Below the pieces are notes generated by a model that was not told the DNA's origin, searched no databases, and was given only the letters and a program-made list of their open reading frames with translations. From the NCBI GenBank assembly GCA_963205315.1, contig CAUJIO010000111.1, positions 1-45,295 on the forward strand: a DNA stretch of 45,295 nt. Direction: 5' to 3'. Origin of the DNA: Pseudomonadota bacterium. Lineage in GTDB: Bacteria > Pseudomonadota > Alphaproteobacteria > Rhizobiales > Aestuariivirgaceae. Position 1 is the stretch's first letter, and each line of letters starts with the position of its first letter. Below are positions 24,922-32,450 of the stretch, in pieces. The translations under genes were made by a program, and so were the position numbers.

Positions 24922-25413
24922 ATGCCGCTCCGTCGAACTCTTGCCGTGCTGGCCGTCGTCCCGGTTTCGGGTTTCGCCGCTTTGTCCGGACACGCCTCCG
25001 CCGCGGATTGCGGCACTTGGAAGACCGAGTTCGGCAGTCTGTCGGGCGAGGGCGAAGCGTTGAACACGTCGTTCTGCAGCGACGCGAAGGGACAGGAATA
25101 CTCTTTCGAGATCACCTGCAATGCGGGCTCGCTGAATGTCCGCTTCATGCCGCAGCTCGAGGGTGAATTCGACAAGGTCACGCTGGATTATGCCGTCGAC
25201 GGCAAGTCCTTTCCCGTCGAGACGCAATTCGAGGAGCTTGATGGTGCCTTTGCGGCGGACATTGACGCAAAGGACCGATTGATCAAGGCGATGAAGGCCG
25301 GGCAGGGTGCCGTGTTGACGCTCAAGGATGTCAAGGCGCCGGCTTACGACGTGCCGCTTGCAGGATTCAAGAAGGCGATATTGAAGCTCACGCGCAAGTG
25401 CACGCAGGGGTGA
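24922..25413 (+). CDS. Secreted protein of unknown function
   Basis: A 163-residue exported protein I do not recognise. The signal peptide covers about residues 1-27 (basic start MPLRRTL, cleavage near HASA). The mature part opens with DCGTWKTEFGSL and has four cysteines (in ADCG, SFCS, ITCN and RKCT), probably two disulfides, and alternating short hydrophobic strands suggesting a beta fold, for example SLNVRFMP and VTLDYAVDGK. An AGG is six bases before the ATG. It stands alone after the stator pair and converges with the ABC exporter. It may be specific to this order. No enzyme motif is visible. Confidence 0.65.
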   Translation: MPLRRTLAVLAVVPVSGFAALSGHASAADCGTWKTEFGSLSGEGEALNTSFCSDAKGQEYSFEITCNAGSLNVRFMPQLEGEFDKVTLDYAVDGKSFPVETQFEELDGAFAADIDAKDRLIKAMKAGQGAVLTLKDVKAPAYDVPLAGFKKAILKLTRKCTQG

Positions 25414-25416
25414 GCC

Positions 25417-25518
25417 TAGAGCAACCGGCGTTCGATCGAGCGCCGGCAAGTTGCTCGATCGCTTTGAATCTGGCGCGTTTTTCGCGTTGCAAGTGTTTCC
25501 ACTTGCTCGCCCAATGCG
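25417..25518. repeat. Dispersed intergenic repeat, copy 2 (long form)
   Basis: This element fills the gap between two convergent genes. It starts with the same TAGAGCAA as the copy at 4456. A hairpin pairs GAGCAAC and CGGCG (25419-25430) with CGCCG and GTTGCTC (25441-25456), with a palindromic TCGATCGA in the loop. The 47-base core 25472-25518 then matches the first copy at 41 positions, including the AAGTG/CACTT mini-hairpin. The extra internal hairpin is missing from copy 1. Confidence 0.7.
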
Positions 25519-27309
25519 CTAACCCGCCGGTACGTTGAACTGCAGTTTCGCCAGTCTCGCATAGAGCGGGCTGGTGTTGATGAGTTCGGAGTGCTTGCCT
25601 TCTGCAATGAGCCTGCCGTTCTCGAGGACGAGAATCCGGTCGGCGTTGCGCACGGTGGCGAGCCGGTGCGCGATCACCAATGTGGTGCGGTTCTGCGTCA
25701 GCTTCTCGATAGCCTGCTGGATGAAGGCCTCGCTTTCGGCATCCAGCGCACTGGTTGCCTCGTCGAGCAGCAGGATGGGCGCATCGCGGAGGATTGCTCT
25801 GGCAATCGCAATGCGCTGACGCTGGCCTCCCGACAGCGTCACGCCACGCTCTCCCACTTCGGTATCATAGGCCTTGGGCAGGCGCTCGGCGAATTCATCG
25901 ACACGCGCGGCGCGGGCTGCAGCCATCACCTCGTCGTCGGTTGCCTCGGGCTTGCCGAAGCGGATGTTGTCGAGCACCGTGCCGGAAAAGATCACGGTTT
26001 CCTGTGGCACCACGGCGATGCGCGCGCGCAGTGCCAGCGGATCGACGGTTCTGATCTCCATACCCTCGACCGCGATCGTTCCAAGCTGCGGATCGAAGAA
26101 GCGCTGGACGAGGGCGAAGATGGTGGTCTTGCCCGAGCCAGATGGACCGACGATGGCCACCGTCTCGCCGGTGCGGACGGTGAATGACACATCGTCGAGG
26201 GCGCGGGCGTCGGGCCGTGTCGGATAGCTGAAACTGACACGGTCGAGCGCCACCTCACCACGTGCCGGCACTGGCATTGGCATCGGGTGCGGCGGGGCGG
26301 CGATGGCGGGCACCTCATCGAGCAGTTCGGAGATTCGCTCGGCGGCACCGGCCGCCAGTTGCACGTCGCCCCAGACTTCGGAGAGCTGGCCCAACGATGA
26401 GGCGGCGAGAATGGCGTAGATCAGGAACTGGCTCAGCGTGCCGGGACTGAGCGTACCGGCGATGACGCCGCTGGCGCCGTACCACAGCAGCAGTACGATG
26501 GCGCCGGTCGAAATGCCGATGATCGCCGCAGTCAGGACGGCACGGGCCAGGGTGCGCTGGGCCGCGGCGGCAAAGGCCGTCGCAGTTGCGGCACCGAAAT
26601 CGCGCCGCGCATTGTCCTCCTGCACATTCGACTGCACCGTCGAGATGGCCGTCAGGCGTTCCTGCGCATAAGCGGCGGAATTGGCCAGCGTATCCTGGGC
26701 GCGCCGCGACAGGCTGCGGACCTTCCGGCCGTAGATCACCAGTGGCAGCACGATCAGCGGCAGGGCCAGCAGCGAGAGGCCGGCCAACTTCGGACTGGTC
26801 AACACCATCATCACGATGGTGCCGATGAGCATCACGACATTGCGGAGCGCAATCGAGGCGGTGGATGAGAAGGCGGCCTTGATCTGCGTGGTATCGGCAG
26901 TCAGGCGCGAAACGACTTCGCCCGAGCGCTGGGTTTCGAAGAAACCGGGGCTCAGTTTCAGCAGGTGGCTGAACAAGGCGTCGCGGATATCGGCAACGAC
27001 GCGTTCGCCAATCCACATGACGAAATAGAAGCGGATGGCCGAACCCAGGGCCAGCAACACCACCACCAGCAGCATGCCGAAGAAATACTGGTTCACGAGG
27101 GCCGCATTGGCGGCGGTGAAGCCGTGGTCGATGATGCGGCGGACAGCCAGCGGCACGGCCAGCGTGGCGCCGGCGGCGGTCAGCAGCGCCAGCAGTGCCA
27201 GGACCATGCGGCCGCGATACTGCGTCAGGAAGGGGGTGAGCCTCAGAAGGGGCCGGAGATTGCGGCTCTTGGGACGGCGGCGGGCTTCTTCTTCGTATGT
27301 GTTACTCAT
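25519..27309 (-). CDS. ABC exporter, fused permease and ATPase (MsbA-related)
   Basis: A 596-residue half-transporter that homodimerises to export lipids or drugs. Six hydrophobic helices span about residues 33-320, with the family stretch SPGFFETQRSGEVVSRLTAD. The ATPase has Walker A GPSGSGKTT at 388-396, the Q-loop VVPQETVIFSGT, signature LSGGQRQR at 492-499, Walker B LLLDEATSALD and the switch His in AHRLATV. It belongs to the MsbA-related group common in alphaproteobacteria; the substrate is not predictable. The start is a plain ATG with a distant GAGGAGG. It is divergent from rpmE. The N terminus is basic and hydrophilic (EEEARRRPKSRN). Confidence 0.93.
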   Translation of the reverse strand: MSNTYEEEARRRPKSRNLRPLLRLTPFLTQYRGRMVLALLALLTAAGATLAVPLAVRRIIDHGFTAANAALVNQYFFGMLLVVVLLALGSAIRFYFVMWIGERVVADIRDALFSHLLKLSPGFFETQRSGEVVSRLTADTTQIKAAFSSTASIALRNVVMLIGTIVMMVLTSPKLAGLSLLALPLIVLPLVIYGRKVRSLSRRAQDTLANSAAYAQERLTAISTVQSNVQEDNARRDFGAATATAFAAAAQRTLARAVLTAAIIGISTGAIVLLLWYGASGVIAGTLSPGTLSQFLIYAILAASSLGQLSEVWGDVQLAAGAAERISELLDEVPAIAAPPHPMPMPVPARGEVALDRVSFSYPTRPDARALDDVSFTVRTGETVAIVGPSGSGKTTIFALVQRFFDPQLGTIAVEGMEIRTVDPLALRARIAVVPQETVIFSGTVLDNIRFGKPEATDDEVMAAARAARVDEFAERLPKAYDTEVGERGVTLSGGQRQRIAIARAILRDAPILLLDEATSALDAESEAFIQQAIEKLTQNRTTLVIAHRLATVRNADRILVLENGRLIAEGKHSELINTSPLYARLAKLQFNVPAG

Positions 27310-27421
27310 GATCGCGTGGCTTGCCTCCTCGAGCCTTCTCCTGTATAGCCCCGGCCCGAACCCGGCAATCTTTGTCAGTCAACGCGTGGGGATTGCCCAT
27401 GCCCAATAATGAGTTTGCGCC

Positions 27422-27643
27422 ATGAAGCAAGGCATTCATCCCGACTATCACATGATCAACGTGGTCATGACCAACGGCACCACCTTCCAGACCCGCACCA
27501 CCTGGGGCAAGTCCGGTGACACGATGAACCTCGACATCGATCCCACTTCGCACCCGGCCTGGACCGGCGGCCAGCAGACGCTGCTCGACCGCGGCGGCCG
27601 CGTCTCGAAGTTCAATCAGAAGTTCGGCTTCCTCAACAAGTAA
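27422..27643 (+). CDS. rpmE: 50S ribosomal protein L31
   Basis: The 73-residue ribosomal protein L31 of the large subunit, at the bridge to the small subunit. [29 protein letters not shown] and [14 protein letters not shown] are diagnostic when read in these separate blocks. There are no cysteines, so this is the zinc-free form, as is usual in alphaproteobacteria. A single gene with its own terminator directly downstream; divergent from the ABC exporter. The upstream spacer of about 110 bases should hold its promoter, which I could not assign. Confidence 0.97.
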   Translation: MKQGIHPDYHMINVVMTNGTTFQTRTTWGKSGDTMNLDIDPTSHPAWTGGQQTLLDRGGRVSKFNQKFGFLNK

Positions 27644-27665
27644 GCTCCGGACGAACGGTTTTCGG

Positions 27666-27692
27666 AAAGCCCGGCCATTGGCCGGGCTTTTT
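27666..27692 (+). terminator. Rho-independent terminator after rpmE
   Basis: AAAGCCCGGCC (27666-27676) pairs perfectly with GGCCGGGCTTT (27680-27690) around ATT, followed by further T. It lies 22 bases past the rpmE stop and just before the convergent lytic transglycosylase end, so it may serve both. Confidence 0.88.
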
Positions 27693-27710
27693 GCGTTGGA
27701 GCGCCAGGCT

Positions 27711-28559
27711 TCAGTTCTTTTCGACCAGGCAGGCCCCGCCCAGTTCCGAGATGCGGGCGCAGAGTTTCGAGGCCTCGGCGCGACTTGACCGGCCGATCAT
27801 CACGCGCACCATCTTGCGGCGGCCCATGGACAGGTTGCGCTTCCTGAGCACCAGCGGTTCCTCATCTTTCAGGAAGGCGTAGCGATTGCGGATGACCCGG
27901 AAGGCCTGCACCGCGCGGGATTCGGAAAAACCGCCGGAAATGGTGACGCCCCAAGGCTTCCAGTTGGCGCGCTTGATGTTGATCTGCTGGGGCGAAATTT
28001 CGCGGCTGACAAGGCTTGTGCACTGTTCGGCAAAGCTGCCCGCCTTGCCGATGGCGGGAATTGTGAACTCCGAGGTGCCGTTCTTCCAGTCTTCGTGGCT
28101 GCGACCGGTGATCGAGAGCACATAGTCTTGGGTTTCGTAGGGCAGGGTGCCGCCATCGAGCCATTTCTTCACACCCGTTTCGCCTGCATTATAGGCAGCG
28201 GCAGCCAGCCCGAGATTGCCGAACCCCTTGCGCAATTCGGCCAGATAGGCGGCGGACGCGGCGACGGCCTTGGGCGGATCAAAAGGATCGTCGAGGCCGC
28301 GGAGCTTGGCTGTGCCCGGCATGAACTGGGCGATGCCCTGCGCACCTTTGGGACTGACAGCGCCCGGATCGAACAGGCTTTCCTTCCAGATCAGGCGGGC
28401 CATGAAGGCCTCTGGCAGGCCATGCTCCAGGGCGCGGATGGAAATCTCGCCGCAGACGGACGTGGCGAATGCCTTGCGCTCATCCTCCGTCTTGGGGAGG
28501 GCGGGAGGCGTGCCAGCCTGAGCCGCAGCCAGAGGCAGCAGCACGGACAAGACCGACAT
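27711..28559 (-). CDS. Lytic transglycosylase (SLT domain) with SPOR-like end
   Basis: A 282-residue exported murein lytic transglycosylase. The SLT domain has catalytic Glu60 in WKESLFDP, GAQGIAQFMPGTA at about 72-84 and LAAAAYNAGETGV. The C-terminal stretch (about 240-282: MVRVMIGRSSRAEASKLCARI...) looks like half of a SPOR peptidoglycan-binding repeat. The ATG opens a leader lacking the usual basic residues (MSVLSVLLPLAAAQA). An in-frame CTG 18 bases upstream would add an arginine and has GGAGG eight bases before it, so the true start may be that CTG at 28577. It converges with rpmE. Role: cell-wall turnover in the periplasm. Confidence 0.86.
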   Translation of the reverse strand: MSVLSVLLPLAAAQAGTPPALPKTEDERKAFATSVCGEISIRALEHGLPEAFMARLIWKESLFDPGAVSPKGAQGIAQFMPGTAKLRGLDDPFDPPKAVAASAAYLAELRKGFGNLGLAAAAYNAGETGVKKWLDGGTLPYETQDYVLSITGRSHEDWKNGTSEFTIPAIGKAGSFAEQCTSLVSREISPQQINIKRANWKPWGVTISGGFSESRAVQAFRVIRNRYAFLKDEEPLVLRKRNLSMGRRKMVRVMIGRSSRAEASKLCARISELGGACLVEKN

Positions 28560-28686
28560 GACGTTGAGCAGGCGCAGGGCAGCTTCCTCCCGACTCGGGC
28601 AGGATTAGCCGTTAATCGCAGACTCTGGACTTTTCAATGACGGGTTGCCGGTTCTCAACGGCCGCCTTTGGGCAGCGTGCAGATGA

Positions 28687-29211
28687 TCAGGCGCGGCCCA
28701 CCTTGAAGGCGGCGGCGATGCGGTCCATGTGGGTTTCGACATGGCGGGTCTGTTCGGCCATCTCGGCCTTGGCCTGCATGTTGATCATCACGTCGAGCTT
28801 CAGGACCCGCTGGTGCAGCGACAGCGAGCGTTCGACAATGTCGAGCAATCCCTGCGGCAACTGTTCGGATCCGCTCAGCGGGTTGCCGCGGCCGATATCG
28901 CTCAGGCTGATGCGGTGCTTTTCCTTGCGCGCCTCTTCCTGGCTCATTTCGCCGGCCCCGATGGCGCGCTGCAGTAGCAGCCAGGAGGCAAGCTGCATCA
29001 GGCGTGTGGTGAGGCGCATGCTCTCGGTGGCATAGGCAACGGCGCCATGACGGTCCAGCAGGCGGGCGTCCTGCCGGCCCGGTCCGTCGAGATAGTTTGC
29101 GGTTTCTTCAACCAGGCCCATGCCTTCCTTGAACACCTTGTCGAACTGTTCCGACGCCGTGAAGCGCGACAGGAAATCGACGGTGGTGGAATTCTTTGCG
29201 GGGCCCGGCAT
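28687..29211 (-). CDS. rcdA: RcdA, regulator of CtrA degradation (DUF1465)
   Basis: A 174-residue protein of the DUF1465/RcdA family. In Caulobacter RcdA is a polar adaptor that, with CpdR and PopA, delivers CtrA and other substrates to ClpXP. The core is highly characteristic: GMGLVEETANYLDGPGRQ, then AVAYATESMRLTTRLMQLAS and WLLLQRA at about residues 60-88. Most of the protein is helical, without membrane segments. ATG is used here; a TTG two codons upstream (29217) is closer to the AAGGA site and cannot be excluded. It is a leftward single gene after a terminator-like hairpin. Function is transferred from the homologue. Confidence 0.92.
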   Translation of the reverse strand: MPGPAKNSTTVDFLSRFTASEQFDKVFKEGMGLVEETANYLDGPGRQDARLLDRHGAVAYATESMRLTTRLMQLASWLLLQRAIGAGEMSQEEARKEKHRISLSDIGRGNPLSGSEQLPQGLLDIVERSLSLHQRVLKLDVMINMQAKAEMAEQTRHVETHMDRIAAAFKVGRA

Positions 29212-29340
29212 GCTCAATAAATCCTTAAGCTCATTTGTACGATTGAGCAGAACGTTCCGGGATAATGAGCCCTCGCCTGAGGATGGTCAATAACAGCGGA
29301 ACGTCTTGCTGTGGGTAACCCAGAGCAAGAGCGGTGCCAG

Positions 29341-29367
29341 AAAAAAGCCGCGCACAAAGCGCGGCTT
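29341..29367 (-). terminator. Rho-independent terminator on the minus strand
   Basis: Read on the minus strand, AAGCCGCGC pairs with GCGCGGCTT across TTTGT and is followed by TTTT, then C. It lies about 150 bases downstream of the DUF1192 stop and upstream of rcdA, ending either the DUF1192 transcript or an independent small RNA. Confidence 0.8.
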
Positions 29368-29441
29368 GAAGTTATTTAACAGGGAGGCGTCAAACAGAGT
29401 GACAGGAGCCACTCGGCGCAATCCGGTCAAGGATTACACCT
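29341..29441 (-). ncRNA. Candidate small RNA between rcdA and DUF1192
   Basis: This gene-free 302-base spacer (29218-29519) contains, on the minus strand, a possible promoter (TTAAGA at 29476-29471, CGATAT at 29453-29448, 17-base spacing), a GAGTG/CACTC hairpin (29414-29397), an exposed CCTCCC motif (29387-29382) and the strong terminator. The resulting RNA would be about 100 nt. A CU-rich anti-Shine-Dalgarno motif before a terminator is typical of alphaproteobacterial trans-acting small RNAs. It could equally be the 3' end of the DUF1192 transcript. The remainder of the spacer (29218-29340) presumably holds the rcdA promoter. Confidence 0.28.
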
Positions 29442-29519
29442 TAAAAAATATCGTTAATTCCTTACCGATTTCTTAACGCTACGCCACCTTAACGGAAAGA
29501 TTTTCTGAAGCAGCCTGTG

Positions 29520-29705
29520 TCAAGTCCGGAAAAATGCATCGGCGGCGTTCTTCGAAGCGCGTTTGGCGGAGATTGCCGCCTTTACCCTAACAATCTCGGA
29601 GTCCAGATCCTGAACCCGCTGTTCCAATTCGGACACCGAGAGGAGATCCAGATTTTCACCAATGACGATGCCGGGCTTCTTGGCAGGAAGGTCTTCGAAA
29701 CTCAT
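29520..29705 (-). CDS. DUF1192 family small protein
   Basis: A 61-residue protein of the DUF1192 family. It begins MSFEDLPAKKPG, contains LDLLSVSELEQRVQDLDSE, and ends KRASKNAADAFFR, the family's characteristic end. The central part is a coiled coil. GGAG is eight bases upstream of the ATG; an ATG eight codons earlier lacks conservation. Function is unknown to me. It is divergent from the quinone oxidoreductase gene across about 90 bases and upstream of rcdA on the same strand, an arrangement typical of alphaproteobacteria. Confidence 0.85.
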   Translation of the reverse strand: MSFEDLPAKKPGIVIGENLDLLSVSELEQRVQDLDSEIVRVKAAISAKRASKNAADAFFRT

Positions 29706-29796
29706 ATGCAGCACTCCGCTTTGTGCCATTTTGTCATTGCGGGGCCTGCAAGTTCAACCCTAACTGTGCCGAAATCGATCTCACCGGAGGACAAGC

Positions 29797-30777
29797 ATGC
29801 AAGAGATGACCGCCATTGCCATCACGACGCCGGGTGGACCCGATGTCCTGAAGCCGGTGAGACTCAAGGTGCCGGTGCCGAAGCCCGGCGAAATCCTGGT
29901 GAAGGTGAAGGCGGCGGGCGTCAACCGGCCCGACATGCTGCAGCGCCAGGGGGGCTATCCGCCGCCACCGGGGGTGCCTGATACGCCGGGCCTTGAAATC
30001 GCTGGCGAAGTGGTGGGGCTGGGCGAGGGCGTCAAGCGGTATGAGGCCGGTGACCGCGTCTGCGCGCTGGTTCCAGGAGGTGGCTACGCGGAATTCGCCG
30101 TCGTGCACGAGGATAATGCGCTTCCCGTGCCGCCGGGACTTTCCCTCATCGAGGCGGCGGCGATACCCGAAACCTTTTTCACGGTGTGGACCAATGTGTT
30201 CGACCGTGGCGGCCTCAAGGAAGGCGAGACTCTTCTGGTGCATGGCGGCTCCAGCGGGATCGGCACCACGGCAATCATGCTGGGCAAGGCGATGGGAGCC
30301 ATCGTCGTTGTGACCGCGGGATCGGACGAGAAGTGCCAGGCCTGCCTGGACCTTGGCGCCGATCATGCCATCAATTACCGCGCGCAGGACTTCGTAGCGG
30401 TCTGCGCAGAGAAGGGTATCAAGCCCGACGTCATCCTTGACATGGTGGGCGGCGACTATGTGGCGCGTAACCTCAAGGTCGCCAACCTGCATGGCCGCAT
30501 CGTGATGATCGCATTCCAGAAGGGCTCGAAGATCGAGGTGGACTGGCTGCCCATCATGCTGAAGCGGCTGACCTTCACAGGTTCAACCTTGCGGCCGCGC
30601 TCGGTGGCCGAGAAGGCCGAGATCGCGCGGGCGCTCGAGCGGCAGGTGTGGCCGCTGTTCGGAGCCGAGCAGTTGAAGCCCATCATCTACAAGACGTTTC
30701 CACTCGCCGAGGCGGCGAAAGCCCACGCGCTGATGGAATCGAGCGAGCACATCGGCAAGATCGTGCTGATGACCTGA
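29797..30777 (+). CDS. NAD(P)H quinone oxidoreductase, PIG3/zeta-crystallin family
   Basis: A 326-residue zinc-free medium-chain dehydrogenase/reductase. It matches the PIG3-type quinone reductases, which reduce quinones or other carbonyl electrophiles with NADPH in the cytoplasm. Visible are AAGVNRPDMLQRQGGYPPPPG (two blocks, about residues 39-59), the GLEIAGEVVGLG segment, and the nucleotide fold VHGGSSGIGTTAIMLGKAMGA (about 148-168). The catalytic zinc ligands of alcohol dehydrogenases are absent. A strong GGAGGA precedes the ATG. The stop is six bases from the convergent deacetylase stop. Confidence 0.92.
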   Translation: MQEMTAIAITTPGGPDVLKPVRLKVPVPKPGEILVKVKAAGVNRPDMLQRQGGYPPPPGVPDTPGLEIAGEVVGLGEGVKRYEAGDRVCALVPGGGYAEFAVVHEDNALPVPPGLSLIEAAAIPETFFTVWTNVFDRGGLKEGETLLVHGGSSGIGTTAIMLGKAMGAIVVVTAGSDEKCQACLDLGADHAINYRAQDFVAVCAEKGIKPDVILDMVGGDYVARNLKVANLHGRIVMIAFQKGSKIEVDWLPIMLKRLTFTGSTLRPRSVAEKAEIARALERQVWPLFGAEQLKPIIYKTFPLAEAAKAHALMESSEHIGKIVLMT

Positions 30778-30783
30778 CAGCTT

Positions 30784-31518
30784 TCAGGTGCCGGGTGGTG
30801 GAGCGGGCCGATGGGCTGGCGGTTCGCCCAGCTTGACGAAGACGAAGCCCCTGGCCTTGAGGGCGAGGATGCCTTCGACGAGCCCCAGCCCCGCCGGCTT
30901 TTCGGGATGGTTGACGTGGGCGATGATGACGTCGCCGTCACGCGCTTTGGACAGCCGGACGGTGACGGCATGGCGGGACAGGCGGGCGCCGTCATCGGCA
31001 ATGAGACTGTAGCCGGCCACGGCTTCACCGGCTTGGGCTACGAGTCTCATGGCAGAGGACGTGTATTTGCCTGTGGCTCCCCGATACCAGTGCGGCCGAT
31101 GTTTGGTGGCCGCGAGGATGGCTTCGGCGCCTGAGGCTATCTCGGTCTTCACGGCTTGTGGCGTGCCAGCAGCAGCGAGGCCGAACACGATCATCGGAAC
31201 ATCGACCGCAGGGAGATGGCGGCCGCCGTGATTTTCAATCTGGAACAGGTCGGGATGGGCCAGAAGCGTCTGCAACGCCGGGCCGTTGCGCTTCAGCCAG
31301 GGCGCGGTGACAAAGATGGTGGCCGGGATACGGTTCTCGATGAGAGCATCAAGAATGCGGGTATCGGCCTTGCCGCTGCAGGCATCGAGCGTCAGCGCCA
31401 CATGCGGCTGCTGGCGCCCAACCGGGTGGATGGTGAGATGCGGCTCCCGCAACGGGGCCGCCGTCGCGGGCGGGGCACAGGCAAGGGCCAGCAGCCCGAG
31501 GCAGACGAAGCGGTTCAT
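30784..31518 (-). CDS. Polysaccharide deacetylase family protein (NodB-like)
   Basis: A 244-residue exported protein with a signal peptide (about 1-20, ending ATAA) and a NodB-homology fold. Motif 1 reads ALTLDACSG, with Asp-Ala in place of the usual Asp-Asp; motif 2 is ENHGGRHLP with the two metal-binding histidines; motif 3 is YRGATGKY. The Asp-Ala form is common in a periplasmic subfamily of alphaproteobacteria as I recall it, and catalysis probably persists. It probably removes acetyl groups from an envelope polysaccharide or peptidoglycan; the substrate is unknown. It is divergent from trcR and convergent with the quinone reductase. Confidence 0.83.
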   Translation of the reverse strand: MNRFVCLGLLALACAPPATAAPLREPHLTIHPVGRQQPHVALTLDACSGKADTRILDALIENRIPATIFVTAPWLKRNGPALQTLLAHPDLFQIENHGGRHLPAVDVPMIVFGLAAAGTPQAVKTEIASGAEAILAATKHRPHWYRGATGKYTSSAMRLVAQAGEAVAGYSLIADDGARLSRHAVTVRLSKARDGDVIIAHVNHPEKPAGLGLVEGILALKARGFVFVKLGEPPAHRPAPPPGT

Positions 31519-31598
31519 GGTGCGGCGTCTTTGCCCCAGGCGCCTGTCACCGGCAAGTTAAAGCGCGGACAGGTGGTTCCCGCCCTTCGAGAAACACA

Positions 31599-31627
31599 TT
31601 GCGCAAGGGCCTCCAGACATTTATATG
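31599..31627 (+). promoter_or_regulatory. Candidate sigma-70 promoter of trcR
   Basis: TTGCGC (31599-31604) and TATATG (31622-31627) are spaced 17 bases apart. Transcription would begin near 31634, leaving a leader of about 64 bases that contains a small hairpin and AAGGAG before trcR. Confidence 0.38.
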
Positions 31628-31645
31628 ATCAACATCCCCAACAAT

Positions 31646-31660
31646 CTGTCGCAAAGACAG
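31646..31660 (+). other. Perfect small hairpin in the trcR leader
   Basis: CTGTC pairs with GACAG around a GCAAA loop in the predicted 5' untranslated region, 37 bases before the start codon. Too short for a known riboswitch; it may affect stability or translation. Confidence 0.35.
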
Positions 31661-31697
31661 AGAGCCTGAAAAAACGGTTCTCAAGGAGTGAAAAATC

Positions 31698-32450
31698 ATG
31701 TCCCGTACACCGCTGATGCCTAAGGCAACCGCCGTCTGGCTGGTCGAGAACACAGGCTTGTCGTTCCGCCAGATCGCCGACTTCTGCCATCTGCATGAGC
31801 TGGAAGTGAAGGGCATCGCCGACGGCGACGTCGCGGCGGGCATCAAGGGTCTCGATCCGGTGACCGGCGGCCAGTTGACACGCGAGGAAATCGCCAAGGC
31901 CGAGAAGGATCCCGAGTACCGCCTCAAGATCCTCGAATCCAAGGTCAACATCCAGGTACAGAAGTCAACGGCGGGTCCGCGGTATACACCGGTGTCGCGC
32001 CGCGGCGACCGGCCGGACGCCATCGCCTGGCTGCTGCGCTATCATCCGGAACTGCCGGATTCCGCCATCATGAAGCTGGTCGGTACCACCAAGTCGACGA
32101 TCGCCTCGGTGCGCGAACGCAGTCACTGGAACGCCGCAAACATCAAGCCGGTGGACCCGGTATCGCTCGGCATCTGCTCGCAGCTCGATCTCGACTTTGC
32201 GGTGCAGAAGGCGGCACGCAAGGCAGGCAAGCCGCTGGAAACCGCCGCCCCGGCGCGCACCCTCATTCCGGCGTCTGAAGTCGAAGGCACGGCCGCCAAT
32301 CTGGTTGCAGCCGCGGCTGCGGCCGCCGCGGCCAATGAACCCACTTTTGCGCCGTCCGATCCGTCGTTGCGCCCGGTCGAAGAACAGTATGATGCCGACT
32401 CGGTTTTCGCCAAGCTCAAGTCACTGAAGCGCCCGCAGGACGAGGAATGA
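31698..32450 (+). CDS. trcR: TrcR-like cell-cycle transcriptional regulator (DUF1013)
   Basis: A 250-residue DNA-associated protein of the DUF1013 family, now usually named TrcR, a cell-cycle transcription regulator of alphaproteobacteria. The opening PLMPKATAVWLVENTGLSF (residues 5-23) and the FCHLHELEVKGIADGD helix-turn-helix-like part are diagnostic. A second such unit appears at DAIAWLLRYHPELPD and KLVGTTKSTIASVRERSHWN (about 108-146). The C-terminal third is Ala-rich (a run near residues 208-217) and likely flexible. AAGGAG is nine bases before the ATG. Its stop overlaps the start of the next gene by four bases. Function is inferred from the family. Confidence 0.9.
   Translation: MSRTPLMPKATAVWLVENTGLSFRQIADFCHLHELEVKGIADGDVAAGIKGLDPVTGGQLTREEIAKAEKDPEYRLKILESKVNIQVQKSTAGPRYTPVSRRGDRPDAIAWLLRYHPELPDSAIMKLVGTTKSTIASVRERSHWNAANIKPVDPVSLGICSQLDLDFAVQKAARKAGKPLETAAPARTLIPASEVEGTAANLVAAAAAAAAANEPTFAPSDPSLRPVEEQYDADSVFAKLKSLKRPQDEE

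Noticed and set aside
27422-27643. Zinc-binding L31 and a zinc-regulated paralogue
   Set aside because: The protein has no cysteines and follows the ordinary alphaproteobacterial form; nothing suggests Zur control.
29438-29495. CtrA binding sites near rcdA
   Set aside because: Four TTAA tetramers occur, but they are spaced by 9, 15 and 12 bases, not the 7 required for the full CtrA box.
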